DNA of 37,048 nucleotides from Phycisphaera sp. (lineage in GTDB: Bacteria; Planctomycetota; Phycisphaerae; Phycisphaerales; Zrk34), in assembly GCA_016125285.1 (NCBI GenBank), contig WGMA01000084.1, positions 1 to 37,048 of the forward strand. Direction: 5' to 3'. Positions 1 to 9,373 of the stretch are shown in pieces (the stretch's first letter is position 1; each line of letters begins with the position of its first letter). A program made the translations under genes and the position numbers. The notes under the pieces were generated by a model. It saw only the letters and a program-made list of their open reading frames with translations, was not told where the DNA came from and made no database searches.

Positions 1-76
1 GAGCCACCGAAGCAACAGACTCACCGCGTTCGATCGCTTCGAGCATCTTCTGACGGGTCTGAACCGGAATAGGCAT
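1..76 (-). CDS. IS630-family transposase, N-terminal fragment (partial)
   Basis: Only the first 25 codons are inside the window. They start MPIPVQTRQKMLEAIERG, which resembles the N-terminal helix-turn-helix of IS630-type transposases (a short basic stretch, then an alpha-helical 'R..ML.AIE.GES...VA' pattern). The start at 76 is firm: a perfect AAGGAGGT lies at 90-83 with 6 nt spacing. The inverted repeat ends about 50 nt upstream, as expected for the 5' end of an IS. The C-terminal end of a protein of the same family appears at the right edge (36924-37048). The DDE catalytic residues are not visible, so the family call rests on the ends and the inverted repeats. Confidence 0.72.
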   Translation of the reverse strand, partial: MPIPVQTRQKMLEAIERGESVASVA

Positions 77-139
77 GACGCGACCTCCTTGTCGATGCCG
101 TATCATCGCATGTGCAACACGATCGCGCAAGATGCTCTA
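1..139 (-). mobile_element. IS630-family element, 5' terminal fragment
   Basis: The terminal 11 bases (127-137, GCAAGATGCTC) are the exact inverted complement of bases 36912-36922 at the other end of the window, and both copies are bordered by TA (138-139 and 36910-36911). Tc1/mariner-IS630 elements target TA and duplicate it, so the outer end of the element is placed at 137 with the duplicated TA outside it. The fragment holds the transposase start (76) and its Shine-Dalgarno site and runs off the left edge. It is the 5' end of a minus-strand copy. Confidence 0.8.
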
Positions 140-266
140 GGCCGCAAGCGGCTGTAGATGCCGGGGCGAGGTTTGCGTTTTTACATCCGGAGGGCAGGAA
201 GGTGCGTGCGGCGTCCCGTCGCGGCGCGCTAGACTGTGGTTGCGGAGTCACATCGAGGAGCCCGTC

Positions 267-941
267 ATGTCCGACCGCATCATGGATCCGTTTCGTCGTC
301 GCATCATTCACGGCATGGCGCTGGGCGCCGCGGCGTTGTGGACGCCGGGGGTGTTCGCCGAGGAGCTCGTCCTGACGCCGAAGCAGACGGAGGGGCCGTT
401 CTATCCGACGAAGCTGCCGCTGGACACGGATAACGACCTGCTGATCGTCAACGACAAGATCACGCCGGCCGTCGGCACGGTGACGCACCTGACCGGCAAG
501 GTGTTCGACGCGAAGGGCAGCCCGGTGCGCAATGCATTGGTGGAGATCTGGCAGGTGGATCACAACGGCATCTACCTTCATCCGAAGGAGCCGAAGCTCG
601 CCGACCGTGACGCGAACTTCCAGAGCTACGGGCGGTTCCTCACGGGGTCGAGCGGCGAGTACTACTTCCGCACGATCCAGCCGGTGCCGTATGGCGACGG
701 GCGCGTCCAGCGCACCGCGCACATCCACTTCGCCATCAATCGAGCCGACAAGCGGCTGCTCACCACGCAGTGCTACATCAAGGGCCACCCCGCGAACGCC
801 AAGGACATGATCCTCAACGGCATCCGCGACGCGAAGCAGAAGGCGTCGGTGCTCGTCGACTTCCAGCCGATCAAGGAGTCGAAGATCGGCGAGGTGGCGG
901 GGCGGTTCGACATCGTGCTGGGCTGGACGCCGGAGGCGTGA
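267..941 (+). CDS. Tat-exported intradiol ring-cleavage dioxygenase
   Basis: This 224-aa protein belongs to the intradiol dioxygenase family (protocatechuate 3,4-dioxygenase beta/catechol dioxygenase fold), which uses non-haem Fe(III) to open catechol-type rings between the two hydroxyls. Visible signatures are WQVDHNGIY (first Tyr ligand region), YYFRTIQPVPY (second Tyr) and the H-x-H pair in TAHIHFAI. The N-terminus has a twin-arginine leader (FRRRIIHGMALGAAAL, then a hydrophobic stretch ending GVFA), so a folded, metal-loaded enzyme is exported. I chose the ATG at 267 because GAGGAG lies at 255-260; a TTG at 240 would add nine unlikely residues. A TAGACT -10-like hexamer sits at 230-235. 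The stop codon directly abuts the stop of the convergent reductase gene, with no terminator space. The substrate is unknown; many secreted planctomycete and actinobacterial relatives are uncharacterised. Confidence 0.9.
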   Translation: MSDRIMDPFRRRIIHGMALGAAALWTPGVFAEELVLTPKQTEGPFYPTKLPLDTDNDLLIVNDKITPAVGTVTHLTGKVFDAKGSPVRNALVEIWQVDHNGIYLHPKEPKLADRDANFQSYGRFLTGSSGEYYFRTIQPVPYGDGRVQRTAHIHFAINRADKRLLTTQCYIKGHPANAKDMILNGIRDAKQKASVLVDFQPIKESKIGEVAGRFDIVLGWTPEA

Positions 942-1985
942 TTACTTCACGCCCGACTGCGGGATGCTCGACGAGCCGACCTTGTCTTCGAGTCCGTCGA
1001 TGATCATCGCGATCTGCGCCAACTCGTCGTCGCTGAGGTAGACCGAGCCGGCGGCGGCGTTCTCGATCGCCTGCTGCGGGTGGCGCGCGCCGACCAGCGC
1101 GTGCGTCGCGCCGGCCTGGGCGATCGTCCACGCGATGACCATCTGCGCCAGCGTCACCTTGTGGTACTCGGCGAACGGCCGGATCTGGTCGAGCGCTTCG
1201 TTGACGATCCTGCGGTTCTCAACGGTGAACCGCGCCCGCTGCGAGCGCAGGTCGTTCGGCGGGAACGTGCGGTCCGCAGTCATCTTGCCCGTGAGCAGAC
1301 CGTTGGCCAGCGGCGAGTACGCCAGCAGCGCGATGTCGTGCTCGGCGAGGTACGGCAGCTTGTCCTCCTCGATGCTGCGGTCGAGCATCGAGTACTTCTC
1401 CTGGTCGGTCGCGATCACGCCGAGGACGGAGCGGTAGCGCTCGATCTGATCGATGCTCGCGTTGCAGGGGCCGAACGCGCGGACCTTGCCCGCCTCGATC
1501 AGTTCCTTGATCGCGCCCGCGGTCTCCTCGATCGGCGTCGTCTCCTCCTGCCAGTGCGTCTGTAGCAGGTCGATGTGATCCACGCCGAGCCGCTGCAGCG
1601 ACTGGTCGACCTCGTATTTCACGGACTCCGGGCCGTTGTAGACGTAGACCTGCTTCGCGCCGTCGGGGCTGATCGCGTCTTCGTCGGTCTTGAAGAACGC
1701 GCGGCCCTTCGGCTCGTCGAGGTCCCACCGCATCCCGCACTTCGTGGCGATGATCACCTTGTCACGCCGGCCCTTGATCGCCTTGCCGACGACACGCTCC
1801 GACTCGCCCATGCCGTACATCGGCGCGGTGTCGATGATGTTGATCCCGGCGTCGATCGCGGCGTGGATGGTCTTGATCGAGTCTTCCTCGTCCTGCCCAC
1901 CCCACATCCATCCGCCGATCGCCCACGCGCCGAGACAGATCGCCGACGCGTCGATGCCGCTCTTGCCTAACGGTCGATACTGCAT
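942..1985 (-). CDS. aldo/keto reductase
   Basis: This 347-aa cytoplasmic (alpha/beta)8-barrel oxidoreductase is predicted to use NAD(P)H on aldehydes, ketones or sugars. The AKR catalytic tetrad is complete: Asp52 and Tyr57 in IIDTAPMYG, Lys82 in IIATKCGM and His144 in LLQTHWQ. The dinucleotide-binding C-terminal part (VGARHPQQAIENAAA) is present. The start at 1985 is supported by AAGGAG upstream (ccaaggagtcaccATG); a longer open frame reaches 2186 but overlaps the upstream gene and has no AKR homology. It lies 34 nt downstream of the ThuA-like gene on the same strand, so the two are probably co-transcribed. ThuA-like proteins and AKRs are often found in sugar-oxidation contexts, which is the only hint of a substrate class. 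Confidence 0.92.
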   Translation of the reverse strand: MQYRPLGKSGIDASAICLGAWAIGGWMWGGQDEEDSIKTIHAAIDAGINIIDTAPMYGMGESERVVGKAIKGRRDKVIIATKCGMRWDLDEPKGRAFFKTDEDAISPDGAKQVYVYNGPESVKYEVDQSLQRLGVDHIDLLQTHWQEETTPIEETAGAIKELIEAGKVRAFGPCNASIDQIERYRSVLGVIATDQEKYSMLDRSIEEDKLPYLAEHDIALLAYSPLANGLLTGKMTADRTFPPNDLRSQRARFTVENRRIVNEALDQIRPFAEYHKVTLAQMVIAWTIAQAGATHALVGARHPQQAIENAAAGSVYLSDDELAQIAMIIDGLEDKVGSSSIPQSGVK

Positions 1986-2019
1986 GGTGACTCCTTGGGA
2001 TCGCTTCGATTTGGGATGA

Positions 2020-2817
2020 TTACTTGGTGACCTCATCGGCGCCGTAGCCGGTCTTCGGCTTGCCGTCGTCGCCGAGCTTGTCGCACGCCCACAGCAGCCC
2101 GCGCGTGACGGTCGCGAGGTACACCGGGTCGGCGAAGGTTTCGTTGCTGTGTCCGAACGTCGTGCCGAACACGCGCGCCTTGCCATACTCGTGCACCCAG
2201 AACACCGGCTGCGAGTCGCCGGAGTGCTCGCTCTTCGACGTCGCCAGCGCGGTCGTGCCCGGCCAGACCTTCTTGAGGATGTACAGCTCGTCCTTCGGCG
2301 TCATCCAGCCGTCGGGGAAGCCCTTCATGATCGGGTGGTTTTTCTGCTCGGGCACGATGTGCACGGGGTAGTTGCTCTGGTTCTCGTGATGGAAGCTGGA
2401 CACGCCGAGGAACTCCCGCCAGTCGTCGACCTCGGCGGCGCGGTATGTGTGCATCGCGCAGTGGATGACGACCGCGGGCAGCCCCGCCTTGTGCACCGCG
2501 GTGATCTTGCGGATGTACGCCGGGTCCTTGGTGTCGGCGAAGCATTCGTTGTGCACCACGACGTCGAACTTGTCGCCCCAGTGCGGGTCGTTGTAGAGAT
2601 CGATCTCGCCCTTCGTGCCGGTGCGCGGGTCCTGCATGACGGTCCACTCGATCCGCGCGACCTTCTTCGAGGCGTTGACGAGCTGTTCGGACTGGTACTT
2701 GTAATCGTGGCAGCACCCGCCGGTGATCAGCAGGGCCCTGATCGGCTCCGGCGTCGCGGCGTGCGACGATGCGGTGAACAGGGCGATGGCGAGCAGGGCG
2801 GCGAAGATCGGTCGCAT
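2020..2817 (-). CDS. secreted ThuA-like domain protein
   Basis: This 265-aa protein has an N-terminal signal peptide (MRPIFAALLAIALFTASSHA, likely cut after SHA) followed by a ThuA-like domain (trehalose-utilisation family, class I glutamine-amidotransferase-like fold). Recognisable parts are ALLITGGCCHDY near the mature N-terminus, DVVVHNECFAD, AVVIHCAMHTYR, NHPIMKGFPDGW, and a C-terminal VFGTTFGHSNETFADP followed by RGLLWACDKLG. ThuA proteins are linked to disaccharide metabolism, but their reaction is not established; planctomycetes carry many secreted paralogues. I chose the internal ATG at 2817 over 2847 because the signal peptide starts there and AAGGAA lies upstream. It is the first gene of the thuA-AKR pair; its upstream region contains an inverted short-period repeat. 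Confidence 0.88.
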   Translation of the reverse strand: MRPIFAALLAIALFTASSHAATPEPIRALLITGGCCHDYKYQSEQLVNASKKVARIEWTVMQDPRTGTKGEIDLYNDPHWGDKFDVVVHNECFADTKDPAYIRKITAVHKAGLPAVVIHCAMHTYRAAEVDDWREFLGVSSFHHENQSNYPVHIVPEQKNHPIMKGFPDGWMTPKDELYILKKVWPGTTALATSKSEHSGDSQPVFWVHEYGKARVFGTTFGHSNETFADPVYLATVTRGLLWACDKLGDDGKPKTGYGADEVTK

Positions 2818-2832
2818 GGCGGATTCCTTTTT

Positions 2833-2927
2833 GAACCACGGAGACACAGAGTCACAGAAGTATCGCGAGGGCTAATCTTATAGAAAAACCTCAGTGGCGA
2901 CCTCTGTGTCTCTGTGCCTCTGTGGTT
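2833..2927. repeat. inverted pair of 8-bp-period repeats (CTCTGTGN)
   Basis: The right arm (2901-2927) reads CTCTGTGT-CTCTGTGC-CTCTGTGG and the left arm (2833-2860) is its near-complement (CACGGAGA-CACAGAGT-CACAGAAG). Together they could form a stem of about 27 bp around a 40-nt AT-rich loop. The right arm begins 10 nt after the permease stop codon and the left arm ends 16 nt before the thuA start. A third, degenerate copy lies at 12114-12140. Confidence 0.85.
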
Positions 2928-2936
2928 TTCCGCAGG

Positions 2937-5138
2937 TTAGACCCTGAACACCGCGCCGAGTTTCTTGCCGAGCATGAGGCTGGCGCCGACGAGGGTGAGG
3001 GTGAGCAGGGCCATGCCCCACACGCCCATGGCGCTGGCGATGTAGGGTCCGTCGCCGAGGCGTTCAAACAGCGAGTAGATCGCCTTGGTGATGGGGTAGT
3101 GCTCCTCGGTCTGGGCGAGGATGAGCGAGTCGGAGACCTCGAGCATGGCGAAGGAGAACGCCAGCAATCCGCCGGCGATGAGGTTCGCCATGATCAGCGG
3201 GACGACGACACGTCGCATCGTGTACATCGGCCCGGCGCCGAGGTTGACCGCGGCCTCCTCGAGCTCGCCGGACGTCTGTTCGAGCCCGGCCACCGCGGAG
3301 CGCACGACGTAGGGCAGGCGGCGGATGGCGTAGGCGATGACGAGGAAAAGGATCGGGTTGGGCGCCTGACCGGTCACCTGCATCATGTTCGCCAGGCGTT
3401 CGAGGTGGTGGTCTTTGAACCAGTCGGCCATCTGCGGCAACGGCCAGCGGAACGTCATCGCCACAAACCCGAACGCGAGCACGAGGCCCGGCACGGCCAG
3501 CGGCAGCATCGCCAGCGCGTCGGTCAGCTGCTTGAGCGGCTTGAGCACGCGCGAACGCACGACGAGCCAGGCGATGAGCAGGCCGAGCCCGATGTCGATC
3601 GACATCGCGAGGACGGAGTAGACGAGGCTGTTGCGGATGGAGCCGGACGCCAGGTCGTGGGTGAGCGCGCCGGTGAAGTGGTCGGTGGTCAGCGCGGTGG
3701 GCAGGGCGGTGCGGTACCACGAGCCGGGCTCGGCGAAGCTGGCGACGATCACGCCGAAGTGAGGCATCACGGCCAGCAGCGTGACGATCGCGAAGGGGAT
3801 CACGGCGAGCAGCGCCTTGCCGCCGGTCAGCCGGCGCGTCGATGTCGCCGACGCGGCGCGCGTCGCCATCGCGTAGGCGCGCCCGCCGAAGGCGTACTTG
3901 CCCAGCAGATAGAACATCACCGCTGCGCCGAGCATCACCGCGACCAGCGCGTACGGCCTCGGGTTGTTCGACATCTCCTGGATGCCCCAGAACACCTGCA
4001 CCGGCGTGACGTTGTAGTAGTCGAACATCAGCGGCGTGCCGAGCTCCGTGAACGACCAGATGAACACGATCGTCCCGCCGGCGAACAGCCCGGGCAGGAT
4101 CAGCGGCAGCGTGATGCGACGGAAGCGGTACCAGCGCGACGCGCCGAGGTTCTCCGCGGCCTGCTCCAGCGCCGAGTCGATGTTCGCCAGCGCCGCGGTC
4201 ACGTTGAGGAAGATGATCGGGTAGAGGTGCAGCGCCTCCATCAGCACGACGCCGATGATGCGACCGTCGATCTCCAGGTAGCCGGGGATGATCGTCAGGT
4301 GCCCGGTGTGCGAGAGGAACTCGCCGCCGAGCCAGTTGGTGGGCGCGGCGGGGTCCATCCAGCCCCAGTTGATCAGCAGCGCGTTCAGCGCGCCGTACCG
4401 CCCGAGCAGCTGGCGCAGTCCGATCGCGCCGACGAACGGCGGCAGGATCAGCGGCACCAGCACCAACGCCGAGAAGATCGACTTGCCGCGGAAGTCGTAC
4501 GACGTGGCGATCACCGCCAGCGGCAGCGACATCGCCAGGCACAGGCCCGTGGTGAGCACGGCGATGATGAAGCTGTTGATCAGCCCGTCACGCAGCAGCG
4601 GGTCGCGGAAGATGCCCGCGACATACTCCGAAGTGTATTCGCGCGCGGGTGTTGTCTGGATGATCCACTCAGGCGTGACCTTGACGGTGGACCCGTCCGA
4701 TGGTTCAACGATGACGGCGAGAACCGGTGGATCGGGATCAGAGCCTTCGACGATCGCAATGCGTCGCTTGTAACGCGTTCCGTCACGGGCTTTACCTGCC
4801 TGCCACCCATCGGGGCCAACTGCAAGCGAGCCGAGTCCATCCGGGCCGGCCCGCATCGAACCGTCCGCAGAGAATACAACGTCGGGGGAATCATCTGCGA
4901 AATGGATCGTGACCGACTGGTCCTTTTGCGTAGCGGTCACTCGCGTGCCGTTTGGACTCGTCGCGGTAAAGACGCCATCCTTTTCAGCGATCTTCGGATC
5001 GAGGTCCTTTACAAACCCCCCGGAGATCGTCAGCACGATGGGCCAGACGAGGAACGCGCCGAACACCGCCAGGCACGCGAGCAGCAGCGCGTAATGCGTA
5101 GCGGTCCGAACTGGCAGGAGCCGGCGGATCATGCGCAT
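2937..5138 (-). CDS. fused two-domain ABC transporter permease (iron(III)/thiamine type)
   Basis: This 733-aa inner-membrane protein contains two BPD-type permease domains in tandem, as in the FbpB/ThiP family for ferric iron, thiamine or related solutes. Each half carries an EAA loop that docks the ATPase: EQAAENLGASRWYRFRR in the first and EEAAVNLGAGPMYTMRR in the second. About 12 membrane segments are expected. Between the first transmembrane helix (about residues 14-36) and the segment LRDGLINSFIIAVLTTG lies an unusual extracytoplasmic insert of roughly 110-130 residues, where relatives have a short loop. Its codons use A/T at the third position far more than the rest of the gene. Neither a solute-binding protein nor an ATPase gene is in the window, so the substrate is unassigned. 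The start at 5138 has no Shine-Dalgarno sequence; TAAACT directly precedes it, so ATG 5132 could start a leaderless message. Confidence 0.88.
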   Translation of the reverse strand: MRMIRRLLPVRTATHYALLLACLAVFGAFLVWPIVLTISGGFVKDLDPKIAEKDGVFTATSPNGTRVTATQKDQSVTIHFADDSPDVVFSADGSMRAGPDGLGSLAVGPDGWQAGKARDGTRYKRRIAIVEGSDPDPPVLAVIVEPSDGSTVKVTPEWIIQTTPAREYTSEYVAGIFRDPLLRDGLINSFIIAVLTTGLCLAMSLPLAVIATSYDFRGKSIFSALVLVPLILPPFVGAIGLRQLLGRYGALNALLINWGWMDPAAPTNWLGGEFLSHTGHLTIIPGYLEIDGRIIGVVLMEALHLYPIIFLNVTAALANIDSALEQAAENLGASRWYRFRRITLPLILPGLFAGGTIVFIWSFTELGTPLMFDYYNVTPVQVFWGIQEMSNNPRPYALVAVMLGAAVMFYLLGKYAFGGRAYAMATRAASATSTRRLTGGKALLAVIPFAIVTLLAVMPHFGVIVASFAEPGSWYRTALPTALTTDHFTGALTHDLASGSIRNSLVYSVLAMSIDIGLGLLIAWLVVRSRVLKPLKQLTDALAMLPLAVPGLVLAFGFVAMTFRWPLPQMADWFKDHHLERLANMMQVTGQAPNPILFLVIAYAIRRLPYVVRSAVAGLEQTSGELEEAAVNLGAGPMYTMRRVVVPLIMANLIAGGLLAFSFAMLEVSDSLILAQTEEHYPITKAIYSLFERLGDGPYIASAMGVWGMALLTLTLVGASLMLGKKLGAVFRV

Positions 5139-5180
5139 AGTTTACGTGGGGGGCAACGCGGGTGCGAGCAAGCGCGTCGG

Positions 5181-6026
5181 TTAACCCAGCTCAAACGTCG
5201 TCACGCCGTACAGGCGTTCGAGCGGCAGCGGTGGGGCGTCGCCGGTGTACATGCGGGCGGTCTCGAAGACCTTGGTCATGCCGTGCCGCCTGGCCAGCGC
5301 GATCGCGTTGGCGTTGGTCTCGGGCACATCGAGGTAGATTGAGTCACCGGACGACACGCTGGCGGACAGGTGCGTGTAGATCGCCTCGGCGATCGCGGGC
5401 GTGTCGGCGAACAGCGGCCCGATCTTGTGACCGCTGCGGCAGGCGCGGATCACGCCGTAGCCGCGCATCGTGTCGCCGTTGACGCACGCGACGCCGGTCG
5501 ATTGCGGCAGGCGCGTCCACCGGTCCAGAAACGCGGTGCGACCGGCGGGGAAGAACGCGCGGTCGTACGCGCAGAGCTGATCGAACGACACGTTGCTCAG
5601 CGTTTTGAACCCTTCGCTCGAGACGTCGATCGAGCGGACCCGCCCCTCGTAACGGATGTTCGCGTAGGCGTACTGGAAGCCGGACTTGCGGTAGTTGTCC
5701 TGCTGGGCGACGACGCCGTCGAGCCCGACGTTGTGCCCGTCGAGCCTGCCCATCGCCGCGTCCCACAGCTGGATACCGTACCCCTTGCCGCGGTGCTCGG
5801 GCACGACGATGTAGAACCCCACGAAGCCGAACACGCCCTCGTACGACACCGCGGAGATGCAACCGATGGGTTCGCCGTCGAGCAGGCCGACGAGGTAGCC
5901 ATCGGGGTCCGCGGCGTAGAACGCGTCGGCGTCGTGCAGGCCGGGGTTCCAGCCCTCGTTCGCGGCGAGGTCGACCGCGAAGTCCAACTCGCCGCGCGTC
6001 ATCGTGCGTATTTCGAAACGACCCAT
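5181..6026 (-). CDS. GNAT family N-acetyltransferase with C-terminal GNAT-like domain
   Basis: This 281-aa cytoplasmic protein has an N-terminal GNAT fold that transfers an acetyl group from acetyl-CoA to an amine. Motif A is clear: FYIVVPEHRGKGYGIQLWDAA, in which HRGKGYG (residues 78-84) binds the CoA pyrophosphate. After about residue 130 comes a second domain (from GRVRSIDVSSEGFKTL to LYGVTTFELG) resembling the Acetyltransf_18 domain found in YitH/HolE-like two-domain GNATs. The substrate cannot be inferred. The start codon at 6026 fits the beginning of the conserved fold (MGRFEIRTMTRGELDFAV). A TAGACT -10-like element lies about 35 nt upstream (complement of 6062-6067). It is 42 nt upstream of the permease gene, though nothing links their functions. 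Confidence 0.85.
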   Translation of the reverse strand: MGRFEIRTMTRGELDFAVDLAANEGWNPGLHDADAFYAADPDGYLVGLLDGEPIGCISAVSYEGVFGFVGFYIVVPEHRGKGYGIQLWDAAMGRLDGHNVGLDGVVAQQDNYRKSGFQYAYANIRYEGRVRSIDVSSEGFKTLSNVSFDQLCAYDRAFFPAGRTAFLDRWTRLPQSTGVACVNGDTMRGYGVIRACRSGHKIGPLFADTPAIAEAIYTHLSASVSSGDSIYLDVPETNANAIALARRHGMTKVFETARMYTGDAPPLPLERLYGVTTFELG

Positions 6027-6131
6027 GATGTGCAGCCCCCAGTGCGCAACTTCTCTAAGCGAGTCTAGGCGGGAAACCCCAACAACTCCATCGGATGCTA
6101 ACGCCGCGCCTGCTTTGCGGCATCCCCGCGG

Positions 6132-6794
6132 TCAGGGTGCTTCGATGAAATCCATCAGCTCCATCGGGTGCTCCAGCACCGCCACCGCGCCGGTCTCGTG
6201 CAGCTCGTTGCGCGTCCGGAACCCCCACGCCGCGCCCAGCGCGATCATCCCCGCGTTCACCGCCGTCTGCATGTCCGCGTTGGAGTCGCCGAGGAACAGG
6301 CACTCGCCCGGCGGCGTGCCGAGCTTCGCGGCGATCTCGAGCGCGGCGGTCGGGTCGGGCTTCTTGGGGTGCGGCGGGCGGTGGCCGATCACGTCGACCC
6401 ACGTCCACCTGCTGAGCATCACCTTCGTCACGCCCACCGCCGCGTCGTGGACCTTGTTGGAGCAGATCGCGAACGGCACGCCGCGCCCGGTCAGCGTGTC
6501 GAGCAGCTCGGTCACGCCGTCGAACAGCGCGCTGTGGACGCACGGATGCTCGGCGTAGTATGCGCTGAACAGGTCAAAGCCGCGCTGCACCTGGTCGTCG
6601 TGGCCCGGCGGCAGCGCCTGCTTCATCAACCAGTCCGCGCCGTGGCCGATGAACTTGAGGTAGTCCTGCGGAGCGTGTGTCGGATGACCGAGCGTTTCGA
6701 GGGCGTAGTTGCCCGCCGCGGCGATGTCCGCGAGGGTGTCGACGAGTGTGCCGTCGAGGTCGAAGATAACGGCGCGACCGGTGCGAGAGGGCAT
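6132..6794 (-). CDS. gph: HAD family hydrolase, phosphoglycolate phosphatase-like
   Basis: This 220-aa cytoplasmic HAD phosphatase has all four motifs: FDLDGTLVDT with nucleophile Asp12 and acid/base Asp14 (motif I), the Ser of FAICSNK (motif II), the Lys of HPKKPDP (motif III) and GDSNADM (motif IV). The helical cap between motifs I and II has the GHGADWLMKQAL pattern typical of Gph-type C1-cap enzymes, which dephosphorylate 2-phosphoglycolate formed during DNA repair or oxygenation. The exact substrate cannot be read from sequence. The gene is divergent from coaE; its predicted promoter (TTGCCC, 16 nt, TACAAT) overlaps the coaE promoter. The leader is about 40 nt with no strong Shine-Dalgarno site. 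Confidence 0.87.
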   Translation of the reverse strand: MPSRTGRAVIFDLDGTLVDTLADIAAAGNYALETLGHPTHAPQDYLKFIGHGADWLMKQALPPGHDDQVQRGFDLFSAYYAEHPCVHSALFDGVTELLDTLTGRGVPFAICSNKVHDAAVGVTKVMLSRWTWVDVIGHRPPHPKKPDPTAALEIAAKLGTPPGECLFLGDSNADMQTAVNAGMIALGAAWGFRTRNELHETGAVAVLEHPMELMDFIEAP

Positions 6795-6815
6795 GACGGG
6801 GGTCTTTCTCGGGGG

Positions 6816-6843
6816 TTTACAAACGTTGCGAGGCGGCTATTGT
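6816..6843 (+). promoter_or_regulatory. sigma70-type promoter for coaE
   Basis: TTTACA (6816-6821) and TATTGT (6838-6843) are separated by 16 nt. Transcription would begin about 57 nt before the GTG of coaE. The -10 hexamer overlaps that of the divergent HAD gene. Confidence 0.45.
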
Positions 6844-6866
6844 ATGGCGGTCGATCGGCGGGGCAA
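6839..6866 (-). promoter_or_regulatory. sigma70-type promoter for the HAD phosphatase gene
   Basis: On the minus strand, TTGCCC (complement of 6861-6866) and TACAAT (complement of 6839-6844) are separated by 16 nt. The hexamer shares bases 6839-6843 with the plus-strand coaE -10, so both promoters could not be occupied at once. Confidence 0.5.
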
Positions 6867-6906
6867 CCCGTGGATCGCCCCTCGCCCGACGCCTGTGAGG
6901 CTCACC

Positions 6907-7527
6907 GTGACAACGCCTTCGACGAATCGAAAGCCGATCATCGGCCTGGCTGGCGGCGTGGGCTCCGGCAAGAGCTACATCGCGTCGCTGCTCGAGGACC
7001 TGGGCTGCATGGTGATCGACGCCGACGCGTCGGCGCGTGCCGCGCTGAAGCGTAACGACGTGAAGCGCACGCTCATCGAATGGTGGGGCGAAGGGATCCT
7101 CGACGAGCACGGCCACGTGGACCGGCGTCAGCTCGCCGACCGCGTGTTCGACGCCCCGGACCAGCGCAAGCGGCTCGAAGTGCTGATCCACCCGCTCGTC
7201 GCGGCGGATCGCGACGAGCAGATCCGCCTGGCGAACGCGGACCCGGACGTGCGGGCGGTCGTGCTGGACGTGCCGCTGCTGTTCGAGGTCGGCCTCGACG
7301 AGAAGTGCGACCGTGTGATCTTCGTCGACGCGCCCCGCGCCACGCGTTTGAAACGTGTTTCCGAGCAGCGGGGATGGACCGAAAAGGAGCTTGACCGTCG
7401 CGAAAAAAACCAGCTGCCACTGGACACCAAGCGTGCCAAGGCGCATAATGTGATAAGCAACGACAGCGAGTCGGATCGTTCCGCGCATCTCCGTGATCAG
7501 CTGAGACGAATCCTGGAAACATGCTGA
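6907..7527 (+). CDS. coaE: dephospho-CoA kinase
   Basis: This 206-aa cytoplasmic enzyme catalyses the last step of coenzyme A synthesis, phosphorylating the 3'-hydroxyl of dephospho-CoA with ATP. The P-loop GGVGSGKS is at residues 16-23. CMVIDADASAR follows (the CoaE 'DAD' motif), then HPLVAADRDEQIR, VVLDVPLLFEVGLDEKCD and the lid region QRGWTEKELDRREKNQLPL. The GTG at 6907 is preferred because CoaE proteins begin about ten residues before the P-loop and GAGG lies 6 nt upstream; an in-frame ATG at 6844 would add an unconserved 21-residue extension. The gene precedes rho with a 188-nt gap that contains hairpins. Confidence 0.93.
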   Translation: MTTPSTNRKPIIGLAGGVGSGKSYIASLLEDLGCMVIDADASARAALKRNDVKRTLIEWWGEGILDEHGHVDRRQLADRVFDAPDQRKRLEVLIHPLVAADRDEQIRLANADPDVRAVVLDVPLLFEVGLDEKCDRVIFVDAPRATRLKRVSEQRGWTEKELDRREKNQLPLDTKRAKAHNVISNDSESDRSAHLRDQLRRILETC

Positions 7528-7533
7528 ACTGCC

Positions 7534-7597
7534 GTATTCAATCCCTTCGGGATTGTTAAATACCCACCGAAAAGCTGCCGATCGCTGTTTGATCGGC
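7534..7597 (+). promoter_or_regulatory. two hairpins in the rho upstream region
   Basis: Hairpin 1 (7534-7563) pairs GTATT-CAATCCC with GGGATTG-(TTA)-AATAC around a TTC loop just after coaE. Hairpin 2 (7577-7597) pairs GCCGATC with GATCGGC around a 7-nt loop and is followed about 10 nt later by a short T run. Neither is a textbook terminator. They lie in the 188-nt coaE-rho gap and could end coaE transcripts or form part of a rho leader; rho is autoregulated through its leader in other bacteria. No other gene was seen in the gap. Confidence 0.4.
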
Positions 7598-7715
7598 GCA
7601 TTCCCTTTTGCCCGCGACGCGGCCCGGCCGGATGCCGATACGCCGCCGAACGTTCGATACTTCCCTCCACCGCTGCAATTCTTTTGCACTACGTATTTTC
7701 GGGAGATGATTACCG

Positions 7716-9236
<1,521 letters not shown>

Positions 9237-9243
9237 TTCCAGT

Positions 9244-9278
9244 GGTCAGGCGTCAGGAATCAGGCTTCAGAAATCAGA
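9244..9278 (+). repeat. heptad repeat (TCAGG family), five units
   Basis: Five consecutive 7-bp units (GGTCAGG, CGTCAGG, AATCAGG, CTTCAGA, AATCAGA) begin 7 nt after the rho stop codon and end just before the rho terminator. The same word in inverted orientation occurs at 11474-11508. Confidence 0.8.
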
Positions 9279-9282
9279 CTAC

Positions 9283-9309
9283 AACCCCCGTCGCGAGGCG
9301 GGGGTTTTT
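9283..9309 (+). terminator. intrinsic terminator of rho
   Basis: An 8-bp stem, AACCCCCG (9283-9290) with CGGGGGTT (9299-9306), closes an 8-nt loop and runs into TTTTT (9305-9309). Confidence 0.85.
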
Positions 9310-9373
9310 CTTTGCGAGCTTGTGACACGCGGTTGAACGTTGCAACGCTTCGTGGCGTATCGAATGACGAAGC

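Noticed and set aside
2922-5342. An 806-aa plus-strand open frame opposite the permease
   Set aside because: Rich in Arg/His/Glu/Gln with no domain; the permease on the other strand has two clear EAA loops and membrane helices.
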